Below are positions 35,189 to 46,324 of a DNA stretch of 64,000 nt, in pieces (position 1 is the stretch's first letter; every line of letters begins with the position of its first letter). Both the position numbers and the translations under genes were made by a program. The notes beneath the pieces were generated by a model. That model made no database searches and had not been told where the DNA came from. It saw only the letters and a list, made by a program, of their open reading frames with translations. The DNA lies in contig JAPLQE010000065.1 in assembly GCA_026399835.1 (NCBI GenBank), positions 62,001-126,000 of the forward strand, given 5' to 3'. Source of the DNA: Burkholderiales bacterium (lineage in GTDB: Bacteria; Pseudomonadota; Gammaproteobacteria; Burkholderiales; Burkholderiaceae_E).

Positions 35189-38100
35189 AACTCGCCCAGC
35201 ACCCGCCCGGTATGGCTGGCCGCGCGCCGGGCCAGCTCCACCGGCGGTCCCTGGTCGACGATCCGGCCGCCGCCGTCGCCGCCTTCGGGCCCGAGATCGA
35301 GGATCCAGTCGGCCTCGGCCCACAGGTCGACGTCGTGCTCGATGACCACCAGCGTGTTGCCCGCGTCGACCAGCCGGTGCAGCACGCGGATCAGCCGGTC
35401 GACGTCGGCCATGTGCAGGCCCACCGTCGGCTCGTCGAGGACGTACAGCGAATGGACCGGCGCGAAGCGCGACGGGGCACCGGCCCCGCCGTCGCGGACC
35501 TTGGCGAGCTCGGTGACCAGCTTGATGCGCTGCGCCTCGCCGCCGGACAGGGTCGGACTCGGCTGCCCGAGCGTCAGGTAGCCCAGGCCCACGTCCTGCA
35601 GCAGCTTGAGCGGATGGGCGATCGACGGGTGCGCGCTGAAGAAGGGCAGCGCCTCGTCGACGCTCATCGCCAGCACCTCGCCCACCGACTTGCCGCGCAG
35701 GGTGACCTGCAGCGTCTCGCGGTTGAAGCGCTGGCCGCGGCAGACGTCGCACAGCACCTTCACGTCGGGCAGGAAGCTCATCTCGATCGTCTGCACGCCC
35801 TGACCCTCGCAGGCGGGGCAGCGGCCGGCGCCGGTGTTGAACGAGAAGCGCGCCGCCTCGTAGCCGCGCACGCGCGCCTCGGTGGTGTCGGCGAACAGCC
35901 GGCGGATCGCGTCCCAGAAGCCGACGTAGGTGGCCGGGCAGGAGCGCGGCGTCTTGCCGATCGGGGTCTGGTCGACTTCGAGGACGCGGCCGATGGGCTC
36001 GGTGCCCTCGATCGACGCGCAGCCGACCGGTGCGGCGATCAGGCCGAGCGCACGCTCGGCGCCGGCGCGGCCCGAGTTGCGCGCGGTGACGATCGCCTGC
36101 ATGTTGGCCAGCAGCACGTCGCGGGCGAAGGTGGACTTGCCCGAGCCGGACACGCCGGTGACGACGGTGAGCCGCGCGAGCGGCACGCGCGCGTCGACGC
36201 CCTTGAGGTTGTGCAGGGTCGCCCCCTGCACCGAGATCGCCGGACCGTCGGGCGTCACCGGGCGCGGCGGCTGCAGCGGGTGCTGCAGCGGCTGAGACAG
36301 GAAGCGTCCGGTGAGGCTCTCCGGGTTGAGGACCAGCGCCTCGTGATGACCGGTCGCGACGATGCGCCCGCCCTGGGTGCCGGCGCCCGGGCCGATGTCG
36401 ATGACGTTGTCGGCACGGCGGATCGTCTCCTCGTCGTGCTCGACGACCAGCAGCGTGTTGCCCTTGTCGCGCAGCGCCTCGAGGGTATCGAGCAGCACGC
36501 GGTTGTCGCGCGGATGCAGGCCGATCGTCGGCTCGTCGAGCACGTAGCACACGCCCTGCAGGTTCGAGCCGAGCTGCGCGGCGAGCCGGATGCGCTGTGC
36601 CTCGCCGCCGGACAGCGTGGGCGCGGCGCGTGCGAGCGACAGGTAGCCCAGGCCCACGTCCGACAGGAAGCGCAGCCGCGAGCCGATCTCGGCGACCACG
36701 TCGCGCCCGATCTCGGCCTCGCGGCCGACGAACGCCAGGCCGTCGACCCAGCCGCGGGTGTCGTCGACGGCGAGCGCGGTCAGCTCGGCGATCGACAGGT
36801 CCCGCAGCCGCACGGCGAGCGCGACCGGATTCAGCCGGCGGCCGGCGCAGGCCGGGCAGGGGGCGTCGGTGTACTCGACGCCGGCATCGGTCTCGCCTTC
36901 CATGCCGGGCGTCAGCTCGTCGTCCTTGATGCGGCCGACGGTCTCGAGCCCTGCGCCCAGGCAGGCCGTGCACCAGCCGTGCTTGGAGTTGAACGAGAAG
37001 AGCCGCGGGTCGAGCTCGGGATAGCTGGTGCCGCAGGTGGAGCAGGCGCGCTTGGTCGAATGGATGGTGGTCTTCAGCGGCGCGGTCTCGCCGCTCGCAT
37101 CGCCGCGTGCGATGGCGGCCTCGAGCGCGTCCAGTCCGGCGGCGATCACGACGATGCCCTTGCCGTGGTGCAGCGCGTCGCGCAGCGCGTCGCGCAGCGC
37201 CGGCTCGCGGTCGGCCGAGACCACCAGGTCGGCCACCGGCAGCTCGATGTCGTGCTCGACGTAGCGGTCCAGGCGCGGGAACTTCGCGGTCGGCAGGAAG
37301 CGGCCGTCGACCCTCAGGTGGCTGTGGCCGCGCGCCGCCGCCCATTTCGCCAGGTCGGAGTACAGGCCCTTGCGCCCGACCACCAGCGGCGCGAGCACTC
37401 CGATGCGCTCGCCGCGGTGCTCGCGCAGCACGCGCGCGACGATCGCATCGAAGGTCTGCGGCTCGATGGCGGTGTTGTCCTTCGGGCAGTACTGCCGGCC
37501 GAGCTTGACGTAGAGCAGGCGCAGGAAGTGGTAGATCTCGGTCAGCGTCGCAACCGTGCTCTTGCGGCCGCCACGCGAGGTGCGCTGCTCGATCGCGACG
37601 GTCGGTGGGATGCCGTAGACGCCGTCGACGTCGGGCCGCGAGGCGGGCTGCACGAACTGCCGCGCGTACGCGTTCAGCGACTCGAGGTAGCGGCGCTGGC
37701 CCTCGCCGAAGATCACGTCGAAGGCGAGCGTGGACTTGCCGCTGCCCGAGACGCCGGTGATCACCGTCATGCGGTTGCGCGGCACCTCGACGTCGACGTT
37801 CTTCAGGTTGTGCTCGCGTGCGTTGTGCACGAAGATCGAATCGCGGGCGCGCCGCCGGAGCATCGTCTGTAGCGGGGCGCCCGGATCGTCGAGCGCCGCG
37901 TCGGTGGCCACGAGGACCGGCGGCGCCGGCGGGCGTGCCGCGATCGCGGCCGACTCGGCCAGCTGCACCGCGTACTCGCGCAGCGACTGGCCGGTGACGC
38001 TGGTCGGGTGCGCCGTGATGGTGTCCGGCGTGCCGACCGCGACGATGTCGCCGCCGGCGTCACCGCCGTCCGGGCCGAGGTCGATGATCCAGTCGGACGC

Positions 38101-40923
38101 GCGGATCACGTCGAGGTTGTGCTCGATCACCAGCAGCGAGTGGCCGGCCGCGAGCAGCTTGCGCAGCGCACGCAGCAGGCGGGCGACGTCGTCGAAGTGC
38201 AGGCCGGTGGTCGGCTCGTCGAACAGGAACAGCGAGCCGCGGCGGCCGCGGGCCTTGTCGTGCCCCTTGCTCGCGGCCTCGGCGAGGAAGCCGGCGAGCT
38301 TCAGGCGCTGCGCCTCGCCGCCCGACAGGGTCGGCACCGGCTGGCCCAGGCGCAGGTAGTCGAGGCCGACGTCCTCGAGCGGCTGCAGCCGCGTCGAGAT
38401 CTCCCAGTCGGCGCCGAAGAAGGCGAGCGCCTCGTGCACCGTCAGCTCGAGCACGTCGGCGACCGAGCGCTCGGCGCCGCGGCCGCGGACCATGACCTCG
38501 AGGATCTCCGGCCGGTACCGCCTGCCGTCGCAGTCGGGGCAGCGCAGGTAGACGTCCGAGAGGAACTGCATCTCGACGTGCTCGAAGCCGTTGCCGCCGC
38601 AGGTCGGGCAGCGCCCGTCGCCCGAGTTGAAGCTGAAGGTGCCGGCGGTGTAGCCGCGTTCCTTCGAGATGTCTGCGGCCGCGAAGCGCTTGCGGATCGC
38701 GTCGAAGGCGCCCACATAGCTGACCGGATTCGAACGCGTGGTCTTGCCGATCGGTGACTGGTCGACGAAGACCACGTCCTCGAGCCAGTCGTCGCCGAGC
38801 AGGCGGTCGTAGGCGCCGGGCGTCTCGCTCGGCTTGCCCTTGGCCTTCAGCAGCGCCGGCAGGAGCACGTCCTGCATCAGTGTCGACTTGCCGCTGCCGG
38901 ACACGCCGGTCAGGCAGACCAGCCGTCCGAGCGGGATCTGCACGGAGACGTTGCGCAGGTTGTGCTCGCGCGCGCCCTCGAGCACCAGCTTGGGGGTCGA
39001 TGCAGTGACCGGCGCGAGCTGCGACGCCGGGATGGTCTTGCGCCCCGACAGGTAGTCGCCGGTCAGGGTCTGGGCGCGCCGCAGGCCTTCCGGCTCGCCC
39101 CAGTAGACGATCTGGCCGCCGCGCTCGCCCGGGCCGGGGCCGATGTCGAGCATGCGGTCGGCGGCGAACATCACCTGCGGGTCGTGCTCGACGACGACGA
39201 GCGAGTTGCCGGCGTCGCGCAGCCGCTTCATCACGCCGATCACGCGGTTCATGTCGCGCGGATGCAGGCCGATGGAGGGCTCGTCGAGCACGAACAGCGT
39301 GTTGACCAGCGAGGTGCCGAGCGCGGTGGTGAGGTTGATCCGCTGGACCTCGCCGCCGGACAGCGTGCGCGACTGCCGGTCGAGGGTCAGGTAGGACAGG
39401 CCGACGTCGCCGAGGTAGCGCAGGCGGGCGCGGACCTCGGTGAGCAGCAGCTCGGTCGCCTCGTCGAGCGGGGCGGGCAGCGCGAGCGTGCCGAACAGCC
39501 GTGCCACGCGCTCGAGCGGCAGCAGCATCACGTCGTGCACGCACAGCCCGGGCAGCGCCTGCAGCTGGGCGTCGGTCCATTCGACGCCGGACGGCATGAA
39601 GCGCCGGTACCGTCCGACGGCGCCCGCGCCGGCGTCCTCGAAGGCCGCGTCCGCATCGGAGCCGGAGCCGACCCGCCAGAGCAGCGCGTCGGGCCGCAGC
39701 CGCGCGCCGTTGCAGACGGTGCACGGCGTGTAGGCGCGATAGCGCGACAGCAGCACCCGGATGTGCATCTTGTACGCCTTCGACTCGAGCCAGCCGAAGA
39801 AGCGCCGCACGCCGTACCACTGGCGGTTCCAGTCCCCCTTCCAGTCCTCGCCGCCCTCGATCACCCAGTCGCGGTGCTCGGGCGGCAGGTCCTTCCAGGG
39901 GATGTCGGTCGCGACGCCGCGGGTCTTCGCGTACTTCAGCAGCTCGACCTGGCAGTTCTTGTAGCTCTCGGTCTGCCACGGCTTGACCGCGCCGCCGGCC
40001 AGCGTCTTCGTGCCGTCCGGGATCACCAGGCCGAGGTCGATGCCGATCACGCGGCCGAAGCCGCGGCAGGTCTCGCAGGCGCCGATCGGCGAGTTGAACG
40101 AGAACAGGCTCGGGCTCGGATCGGCGTAGGTGATGCCGCAGTCCGCGCAGGCCAGTGCGCTGGAGTAGCGCCAGACCTCGGCGTCGCTGCCGTCGTCGGC
40201 GAGGACGTGGACCTGCATGCGGCCGGCGCCGCGGTGCAGCGCCGCCTCCAGCGCCTCGGCGACGCGCGCCTCGTCGGCGTCGGCCAGCCGCAGCCGGTCC
40301 TGGACCACCACCAGCGTCGGACCGACGGTGGCGCTGCCCGGCAGGCGGGCATGCACCCGCGTGTAGCCCTGCGCGAGCAGGTGCGATTCGATCTCGGCCT
40401 CGGTGAAGTTCACCGGGACCTGCACGGGGAAGCCGATCACCAGGCGCGGGTCGCCGGCCGCCGCGGCGCGCGTTGCCAGCGCGGTGCGGATGCTGGCGAC
40501 GGTGTCGCGCGAGACCGGCCGGCTGCAGCGCCGGCAGTGCAGCCGGGCGGCCCGAGCGAACAGCAGCTTCAGGTGATCGTTGAGCTCGGTCATCGTGCCG
40601 ACCGTCGAGCGCGAGGTCCGGACCGGGTTGGTCTGGTCGATGGCGATCGCCGGGGGCACGCCCTCGATCCGGTCGACTTGCGGCTTGTCCATCCGGTCGA
40701 GGAACTGGCGGGCGTAGGCCGAGAAGGTCTCGACGTAGCGGCGCTGGCCTTCGGCGTAGAGCGTGTCGAACACCAGCGAGGACTTGCCCGATCCGGACAC
40801 GCCGGTGACGACGACCAGCTCGCCCGTGGGGATGTCGAGGTCGAGGTTTCGAAGGTTGTTCTGGCGTGCGCCGCGGATGCGGATGGGCGGGCGCTCCGCG
40901 GGGCGGACGACGGGGTCTGACAT
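35155..40923 (-). CDS. uvrA: Tandem (double-length) UvrA excinuclease ABC subunit A
   Basis: A 1922-residue protein made of two complete UvrA units (about 1-1000 and 1030-1922); ordinary UvrA is about 940. Each half has two ABC ATPase sites. Walker A GVSGSGKS occurs near residues 40, 671, 1056 and 1588. Each site has an LSGGE signature, Walker B ([44 protein letters not shown]) and an EH(N/D) switch. The zinc fingers are also intact in both halves (CADC...CETC and CPTC...CPDC; CSTC...CTAC and CPAC...CDVC). UvrA dimers find helix distortions and load UvrB. This chain could form an intramolecular dimer. The ATG at 40923 gives the family start. Confidence 0.93.
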   Translation of the reverse strand: MSDPVVRPAERPPIRIRGARQNNLRNLDLDIPTGELVVVTGVSGSGKSSLVFDTLYAEGQRRYVETFSAYARQFLDRMDKPQVDRIEGVPPAIAIDQTNPVRTSRSTVGTMTELNDHLKLLFARAARLHCRRCSRPVSRDTVASIRTALATRAAAAGDPRLVIGFPVQVPVNFTEAEIESHLLAQGYTRVHARLPGSATVGPTLVVVQDRLRLADADEARVAEALEAALHRGAGRMQVHVLADDGSDAEVWRYSSALACADCGITYADPSPSLFSFNSPIGACETCRGFGRVIGIDLGLVIPDGTKTLAGGAVKPWQTESYKNCQVELLKYAKTRGVATDIPWKDLPPEHRDWVIEGGEDWKGDWNRQWYGVRRFFGWLESKAYKMHIRVLLSRYRAYTPCTVCNGARLRPDALLWRVGSGSDADAAFEDAGAGAVGRYRRFMPSGVEWTDAQLQALPGLCVHDVMLLPLERVARLFGTLALPAPLDEATELLLTEVRARLRYLGDVGLSYLTLDRQSRTLSGGEVQRINLTTALGTSLVNTLFVLDEPSIGLHPRDMNRVIGVMKRLRDAGNSLVVVEHDPQVMFAADRMLDIGPGPGERGGQIVYWGEPEGLRRAQTLTGDYLSGRKTIPASQLAPVTASTPKLVLEGAREHNLRNVSVQIPLGRLVCLTGVSGSGKSTLMQDVLLPALLKAKGKPSETPGAYDRLLGDDWLEDVVFVDQSPIGKTTRSNPVSYVGAFDAIRKRFAAADISKERGYTAGTFSFNSGDGRCPTCGGNGFEHVEMQFLSDVYLRCPDCDGRRYRPEILEVMVRGRGAERSVADVLELTVHEALAFFGADWEISTRLQPLEDVGLDYLRLGQPVPTLSGGEAQRLKLAGFLAEAASKGHDKARGRRGSLFLFDEPTTGLHFDDVARLLRALRKLLAAGHSLLVIEHNLDVIRASDWIIDLGPDGGDAGGDIVAVGTPDTITAHPTSVTGQSLREYAVQLAESAAIAARPPAPPVLVATDAALDDPGAPLQTMLRRRARDSIFVHNAREHNLKNVDVEVPRNRMTVITGVSGSGKSTLAFDVIFGEGQRRYLESLNAYARQFVQPASRPDVDGVYGIPPTVAIEQRTSRGGRKSTVATLTEIYHFLRLLYVKLGRQYCPKDNTAIEPQTFDAIVARVLREHRGERIGVLAPLVVGRKGLYSDLAKWAAARGHSHLRVDGRFLPTAKFPRLDRYVEHDIELPVADLVVSADREPALRDALRDALHHGKGIVVIAAGLDALEAAIARGDASGETAPLKTTIHSTKRACSTCGTSYPELDPRLFSFNSKHGWCTACLGAGLETVGRIKDDELTPGMEGETDAGVEYTDAPCPACAGRRLNPVALAVRLRDLSIAELTALAVDDTRGWVDGLAFVGREAEIGRDVVAEIGSRLRFLSDVGLGYLSLARAAPTLSGGEAQRIRLAAQLGSNLQGVCYVLDEPTIGLHPRDNRVLLDTLEALRDKGNTLLVVEHDEETIRRADNVIDIGPGAGTQGGRIVATGHHEALVLNPESLTGRFLSQPLQHPLQPPRPVTPDGPAISVQGATLHNLKGVDARVPLARLTVVTGVSGSGKSTFARDVLLANMQAIVTARNSGRAGAERALGLIAAPVGCASIEGTEPIGRVLEVDQTPIGKTPRSCPATYVGFWDAIRRLFADTTEARVRGYEAARFSFNTGAGRCPACEGQGVQTIEMSFLPDVKVLCDVCRGQRFNRETLQVTLRGKSVGEVLAMSVDEALPFFSAHPSIAHPLKLLQDVGLGYLTLGQPSPTLSGGEAQRIKLVTELAKVRDGGAGAPSRFAPVHSLYVLDEPTVGLHMADVDRLIRVLHRLVDAGNTLVVIEHDVDLWAEADWILDLGPEGGDGGGRIVDQGPPVELARRAASHTGRVLGEFYAARAGRRAA

Positions 40924-41184
40924 CGAGGGGGATCCGGTGGTGCAGGCGGGGGGACATCCGATGGTACGGGAAAAGCCCTGTCCGACCCGGCGTGCGCGAA
41001 GCCCGCCGCGGGTCTCTCCGGGGCCCCTGGGCCGGCGCCTTCCCGGGCCTGCGGGCACTGCGGTTTGGGTCTGCCGGATGGCCCGGCTGCCGGTCTTCGG
41101 GTCGGATCGCGCGTCCGGCCGCCGCGGCTACAGGCCCGTCCGGGCAGTGCCGAAACAGCTGGACCGGCCACTCATCGCCCGCCC

Positions 41185-43707
41185 ATGCTTCCCGAGACCC
41201 CCGTATCGAACCGCCTGCGCACCGCCTGCCTCGCTCTTGTCATGGCGACGCTCGCGGGTGCGCTGGCGGCGTGCGGGGGCGGCGGGGGCGGCGGTGCGGC
41301 GGCGGGTCCCGCAGCCGCGACGCCGGCCGCGGCCGCCGCATCCCTGCCGGTGGCAGCCGTGGCCGTCTCGCCGTCGCTCAAGTCGGTCAGCCCCAGCATC
41401 GTGACGCCACCGGCCCGGATCGTCCTGTCGGGCGAAGGCTTCGACGAGGTCGAGTCGGTCCGGCTCGGCGACAGCGTGCTGCCGATCGTCGCCCGCGCGC
41501 CGGGCTGGCTAGAGGTCGACGTGCCGGCCGGCGCGTCGACGCAGTTCCTCACCCTGGTCGAGCGCAACGCGACGGTCCGCTACACGCCGCAGGTGGTGAC
41601 CGTCGATCCGCCAGCGGTGGTGACGGGCGCTTCGCCGGTGGCCGTGCTGGCCGGCTCGGCGCTCACCCTGTCCGGCAGCGGGCTGGACCGGATCCGCGAG
41701 GTCGCCTTCGCAGGCGGGGTGAGCGCCGCCGTCCAGTCGCCCTCGGGCAGCACGACGCTGCAGGTGGGGGTGCCGCTCGATGCCGTCAGCGGCCCGCTGG
41801 GCCTCATCTCCACTTCGGGCCGTCGCTTCGACTGGCCCGGACCGCTGACCGTCATTCCCCGCATCCGGGTGCCCGTGCCGCTGGCCGCCAGCGTCGCGGC
41901 CGGTGCCACCGTCACGATCTCGGGCAGCGGCCTGGGCGAGGTGAGCGCCGTCACGGTTGCCGGCCAGGCGGCGACGATCGGTACACGCAGCGCCACGCAG
42001 CTCGCGTTCAGCGTCCCGACGGGCGGGGTCTGCGGCGCAGTCACGCTCGAGTCGGCCAGCCAGCCGTCGGTGTTCGCAGGGACCGTGTCGGTCGGCGCCT
42101 GCACGGCCCGCATCGAATCGATCGAATATGCGCAGGCGCTGTCGCAGCCGGACACCGATGCCCGCCAGCGCCTGGTGCCCGGCCGGGAGACCTGGGTCCG
42201 GGCCTACGTGGTCTCGGACCAGGCCGGGGTCACGGCGCCGGTGCTGACGCTGAACGCGTTCGTCGGCAGCACCCCGGTCGGCACGCGGACCCTGACCGGG
42301 CCGGCCTCGCTGCCGATGCTGGCGGCGGGTTCGGCACTGCCTTCCTCGCTGCGCGCCGACGGGACGCGGACCTTCATGGCCCGGCTCGACGATGCCTGGG
42401 TCGTGCCCGGGCTGAGGGTCGAGATCGCGATGGACGCGAGCGCGCAGGGAGGGACGGTCTCGGTCGTGCAGGATGCGCCGAAGATCGGTTCCGACACGCG
42501 CCTGTCCATCGTGCTGGTGCCGCTGATCTCGGGGTCCCACGCCCCGACGCTCGGTTCCGACCTGGTCGCCGCCACGCTCGAAGAGATCGCCCGCCGGTTC
42601 CCGATCGCCAGCGACCGCATCGCGGTCAGCGTGCGCGCGCCCTATACGCTGGGCAGCGTCACCAACGGCGTCGACACGAACGCGGACTGGGGCAACGCCC
42701 TGAGCGAGCTCGAGCAGCTGCGCTCGATCGAGAGTGCCAGCGTCCACACGCACTACTACGGCCTGGTGCCGTCGCTCACCGGCTTCGGGATCGCCGGCGT
42801 CGGCTACGTGGGCGGCGCGTCGGCGATGGGGATCTACAGCGCGTCCGACCCGCTGTGGAAGCGGATCATGACCCACGAGCTCGGCCACAACTTCAACCGC
42901 GACCACGCGCCCTGCGGCGTCTCCGGCGATGCGGGCTACCCGTACCCGAACGGCGCGCTCGGACCGACGCCCCTGTTCGACGCGGCGACCGACCAGGTGG
43001 TGTCGTCCGCGGGCAAGGCCGACGTGATGGGCTACTGCGACGGCGACTGGTTCTCCGACTACACCTACTCGGCGATCCAGACCTACCTCGAGGCCCGTCC
43101 GCAGACCGCGCCGTTCGCGGTCGCGGCCTTCGCGGGCAGCGGCGGGGACGGCACGAGCGAACTGGTGCTGGTGTCGGGCGCGATCGGACTCGCCGGCTCG
43201 CGCATCGACTCGGTCCAGGCTGCCCGCGGCGTGCCGCGGGTGCCGCCGGGCGGCGAGTTCGTGCTGCGCCTGCACACGCTCGCGGGCGAGCGCTTCGACG
43301 TGCCCTTCGACGCGACGGCAGTCGACCATGCGAGCCCGCCGGAGCGTCATTTCCAGGTGCGGGTCCCCGACCCGGGTCCGCTGCGCTCGATCGAGGTGCT
43401 GCGCGGCGAGGTGCCGATCATCGTGCGCGCCGGCGGCCCGGCGCCCGGCACGGCGACCAAGTCGGGGGCCGGCGTCCTCGTCTCCGCCGACGAGTCGGGC
43501 GGCGTGCTGACGCTGTCCTGGGACGCGGTGCGCCATCCGACCGCGACCGTCGTCCACGTCGCCTCGGGCGGCGCCCGGACCGGCCTGGCGGTCCGCGCGC
43601 AGGGCGGTCGGGTGGCGCTGCGCACGTCCGCCCTGCCGGCCGGCGGCGCCTTCGAGATCGCGCTGTCGGACGGCCTCAACACCGAGCGCACGACGCTCGC
43701 GCGCTGA
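41185..43707 (+). CDS. Metzincin-like lipoprotein peptidase with IPT/TIG domains
   Basis: An 840-residue predicted lipoprotein. The lipobox LAAC places Cys30 at the mature N-terminus, followed by a Gly-rich linker. Repeated Ig-like IPT/TIG segments follow (about 60-330, with [28 protein letters not shown] and [14 protein letters not shown]). The C-terminal catalytic part carries [11 protein letters not shown] (His564, Glu565, His568, His574) and a Met-turn DVMGYCD (Met615), the metzincin arrangement with Asn instead of the usual Gly. It is probably a surface or periplasmic zinc peptidase; M66-like or related M12 families are the nearest resemblance I can name. It stands alone, divergent from uvrA. 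The substrate is unknown. Confidence 0.8.
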   Translation: MLPETPVSNRLRTACLALVMATLAGALAACGGGGGGGAAAGPAAATPAAAAASLPVAAVAVSPSLKSVSPSIVTPPARIVLSGEGFDEVESVRLGDSVLPIVARAPGWLEVDVPAGASTQFLTLVERNATVRYTPQVVTVDPPAVVTGASPVAVLAGSALTLSGSGLDRIREVAFAGGVSAAVQSPSGSTTLQVGVPLDAVSGPLGLISTSGRRFDWPGPLTVIPRIRVPVPLAASVAAGATVTISGSGLGEVSAVTVAGQAATIGTRSATQLAFSVPTGGVCGAVTLESASQPSVFAGTVSVGACTARIESIEYAQALSQPDTDARQRLVPGRETWVRAYVVSDQAGVTAPVLTLNAFVGSTPVGTRTLTGPASLPMLAAGSALPSSLRADGTRTFMARLDDAWVVPGLRVEIAMDASAQGGTVSVVQDAPKIGSDTRLSIVLVPLISGSHAPTLGSDLVAATLEEIARRFPIASDRIAVSVRAPYTLGSVTNGVDTNADWGNALSELEQLRSIESASVHTHYYGLVPSLTGFGIAGVGYVGGASAMGIYSASDPLWKRIMTHELGHNFNRDHAPCGVSGDAGYPYPNGALGPTPLFDAATDQVVSSAGKADVMGYCDGDWFSDYTYSAIQTYLEARPQTAPFAVAAFAGSGGDGTSELVLVSGAIGLAGSRIDSVQAARGVPRVPPGGEFVLRLHTLAGERFDVPFDATAVDHASPPERHFQVRVPDPGPLRSIEVLRGEVPIIVRAGGPAPGTATKSGAGVLVSADESGGVLTLSWDAVRHPTATVVHVASGGARTGLAVRAQGGRVALRTSALPAGGAFEIALSDGLNTERTTLAR

Positions 43708-43772
43708 GGGCGGGGCAGGGCGCACCGCGGCTTCGGCTACCATCGCCGGATCCCCTTCCGGAGCCTGCCCAC

Positions 43773-44153
<381 letters not shown>

Positions 44154-44166
44154 GGCCGCCGCAGCG

Positions 44167-46191
44167 GTGACGGCCCGCCAGCCGGCGAGCGACCTCGGCC
44201 GCTTCGCGAAGCTCGGCATCCGCAGTGACGCGGATCTGCTGCTGCACCTGCCGCTGCGCTACGAGGACGAGACGCGCGTCGTCCCGATCGACGCCGTCCG
44301 CGCCGGCGAGACCGTGCAGGTCGGCGGCGAGGTGGTCAGGGCCGAGGTCGTCGGCCGGCCCCGCAAGATGCTCCAGGTCGAGCTCGACGACGGCACCGGG
44401 CGCATCGCGCTGCGCTTCCTGCACTACTACCCGTCGCAGGTCGCGCAGCTGCAGCCGGGCCGACGGGTGCGGGCGCACGGTGACGTGCGCGGCGGTCTCT
44501 TCGGCCTCGAGATGGTGCATCCCCGCTATCGCCTGAGCGGGCCCGCCGAGCGTCTGCCGCAGCGTCTGACGCCGGTCTACCCGACGGTCGCGGGCATCGG
44601 CCAGGCCGAGCTGCGCCGCACGATCCTCGAGGCGCTGGCCAGTGCCGACTGGCCCGACACGCTGCGCCCCGGGGCGGCGGAGCGCCTGGGCCTGCCGCCG
44701 CTGATGGACTCGCTCAGGCTGCTGCACCAGCCGCCGCCGGACGCGCCGCTCTCGGCCTTCGAGGACCGCAGCCATCCGGCCTGGCGTCGGCTGGTGTTCG
44801 AGGAACTGCTGGCGCAGCAGCTCTCGCTCAAGCGCGCCCGTGCGGCCCGGGCCCGCCAGCGCGCGGTGCCGCTGCCCGACGAGGCCGCCCCGGCACGCCT
44901 GCTGGCCACGCTGCCGTTCGCGCTCACCGGCGCGCAGCGCCGCGCCTGGGCGGAGGTCTCGCGCGACCTGCTCGGCGGCGAGCCGATGAACCGGCTGCTG
45001 CAGGGCGACGTCGGCAGCGGCAAGACCGTGATCGCCGCGCTGGCCGCGATGCAGGCGATCGGCAGCGGGCGGCAGGCGGCGCTGATGGCGCCCACCGAGA
45101 TCCTGGCCGAGCAGCACTACCGCAAGCTCGGACCATGGCTCGCGCCGCTCGGCGTGCGCCTCGCCTGGCTGGCCGGCTCGCTCACGCCCTCCGCCAAGAA
45201 GAAGGTCCGCGCCGCGGCCGCGGCCGGCGAGGTCGACCTGCTGGTCGGCACGCACGCGCTCGTCGAGGAGTCGGTCGAGCTGCCGACGCTGGGCCTGGCG
45301 ATCGTCGACGAGCAGCATCGCTTCGGCGTGGCGCAGCGCCTCGCGCTGCGCGCCGGTCGCGGCGATGCGCTGCCGCACCAGCTGATGATGAGCGCGACGC
45401 CGATCCCGCGCACCCTCGCGATGACCTACTACGCCGACCTAGACGTGTCGGTGATCGACGAGCTGCCGCCCGGGCGCACGCCGATCGTCACCAAGCTGGT
45501 GTCCGAAGGGCGGCGCGACGAGGTCGTCTCGCGGGTGCGCGCCGCGGTCGCCCAGGGCCGCCAGGCCTACTGGGTCTGTCCGCTGATCGAGGAGTCCGAG
45601 GCGCTCGAGCTGCAGACGGCGATCGACACGCACGCGGCCCTGTCGGTCGAACTCGAGGGCCTGCGGGTGGGGCTCGTGCATGGCCGCCAGCCGAGCGGCG
45701 AGAAGGCCGCGACCATGGACGCCTTCTCGCGCGGCGAGGTCGACCTGCTGGTGTCGACGACGGTGATCGAGGTCGGCGTCGACGTGCCGAACGCATCGCT
45801 GATGGTCATCGAGCATGCCGAGCGCTTCGGCCTCGCGCAGCTCCACCAGCTGCGCGGGCGGGTCGGGCGCGGCACCGCCGAGAGCGTCTGCGTGCTGCTC
45901 TACCGCCCGCCGCTGTCGGCCAACGCGCGCGAGCGGCTGCGCACGATGTACGAGACCACGGACGGATTCGAGATCGCCCGGCGCGACCTGCAGCTGCGCG
46001 GGCCGGGGGAGTTCCTCGGCGCGCGCCAGTCCGGGCTGTCGCTGTTGCGCTTCGCCGACCTCGAGCGCGACGCCGAGCTGGTGGAGGCCGCGCGCGACGA
46101 AGCGGCGGCGATGCTCGCCGGACCCGTCGGCGCGGTCGATGCGCACCTGGCACGCTGGCTGGCCGGACGCGAGGAGTTTCTCAAGGCCTGA
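44167..46191 (+). CDS. recG: ATP-dependent DNA helicase RecG
   Basis: A 674-residue RecG, near the usual 690. The N-terminal wedge/OB domain includes LPLRYEDETR and DDGTGRIALRFLHYYPSQ. The helicase core has Walker A QGDVGSGKTVIAALA, motif II DEQHRFGVAQR, SATPIPRTLAMTYY and motif VI QLHQLRGRVGRG. It remodels stalled replication forks and R-loops. The start is GTG at 44167, 13 bases after ridA. No ATG exists nearby and the first residues match the family. RecG upstream of oxyR, here with two genes between, echoes a recG/oxyR neighbourhood I recall from betaproteobacteria. Confidence 0.95.
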   Translation: MTARQPASDLGRFAKLGIRSDADLLLHLPLRYEDETRVVPIDAVRAGETVQVGGEVVRAEVVGRPRKMLQVELDDGTGRIALRFLHYYPSQVAQLQPGRRVRAHGDVRGGLFGLEMVHPRYRLSGPAERLPQRLTPVYPTVAGIGQAELRRTILEALASADWPDTLRPGAAERLGLPPLMDSLRLLHQPPPDAPLSAFEDRSHPAWRRLVFEELLAQQLSLKRARAARARQRAVPLPDEAAPARLLATLPFALTGAQRRAWAEVSRDLLGGEPMNRLLQGDVGSGKTVIAALAAMQAIGSGRQAALMAPTEILAEQHYRKLGPWLAPLGVRLAWLAGSLTPSAKKKVRAAAAAGEVDLLVGTHALVEESVELPTLGLAIVDEQHRFGVAQRLALRAGRGDALPHQLMMSATPIPRTLAMTYYADLDVSVIDELPPGRTPIVTKLVSEGRRDEVVSRVRAAVAQGRQAYWVCPLIEESEALELQTAIDTHAALSVELEGLRVGLVHGRQPSGEKAATMDAFSRGEVDLLVSTTVIEVGVDVPNASLMVIEHAERFGLAQLHQLRGRVGRGTAESVCVLLYRPPLSANARERLRTMYETTDGFEIARRDLQLRGPGEFLGARQSGLSLLRFADLERDAELVEAARDEAAAMLAGPVGAVDAHLARWLAGREEFLKA

Positions 46192-46324
46192 AGCGGCCGC
46201 GAGCCGCCGTGCTGCATGCCGTGGGCAGGCTGGCGGCCCGGGCGGGCCGTCCGGCGGTGGGGACGCAGCGCTGCGCCGGTGCCGCCGATATCGGAGGGAC
46301 CGAGCTCCCGGCCCCGACGACCCG

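Noticed and set aside
35155-40923. UvrA as two adjacent separate genes
   Set aside because: There is one open frame across the junction near residues 1000-1030 with no stop codon and no clear internal start, so a single fused product is the simpler reading.
40924-41184. LexA (SOS) box upstream of uvrA
   Set aside because: No CTGT-N8-ACAG type site is present in the divergent region.
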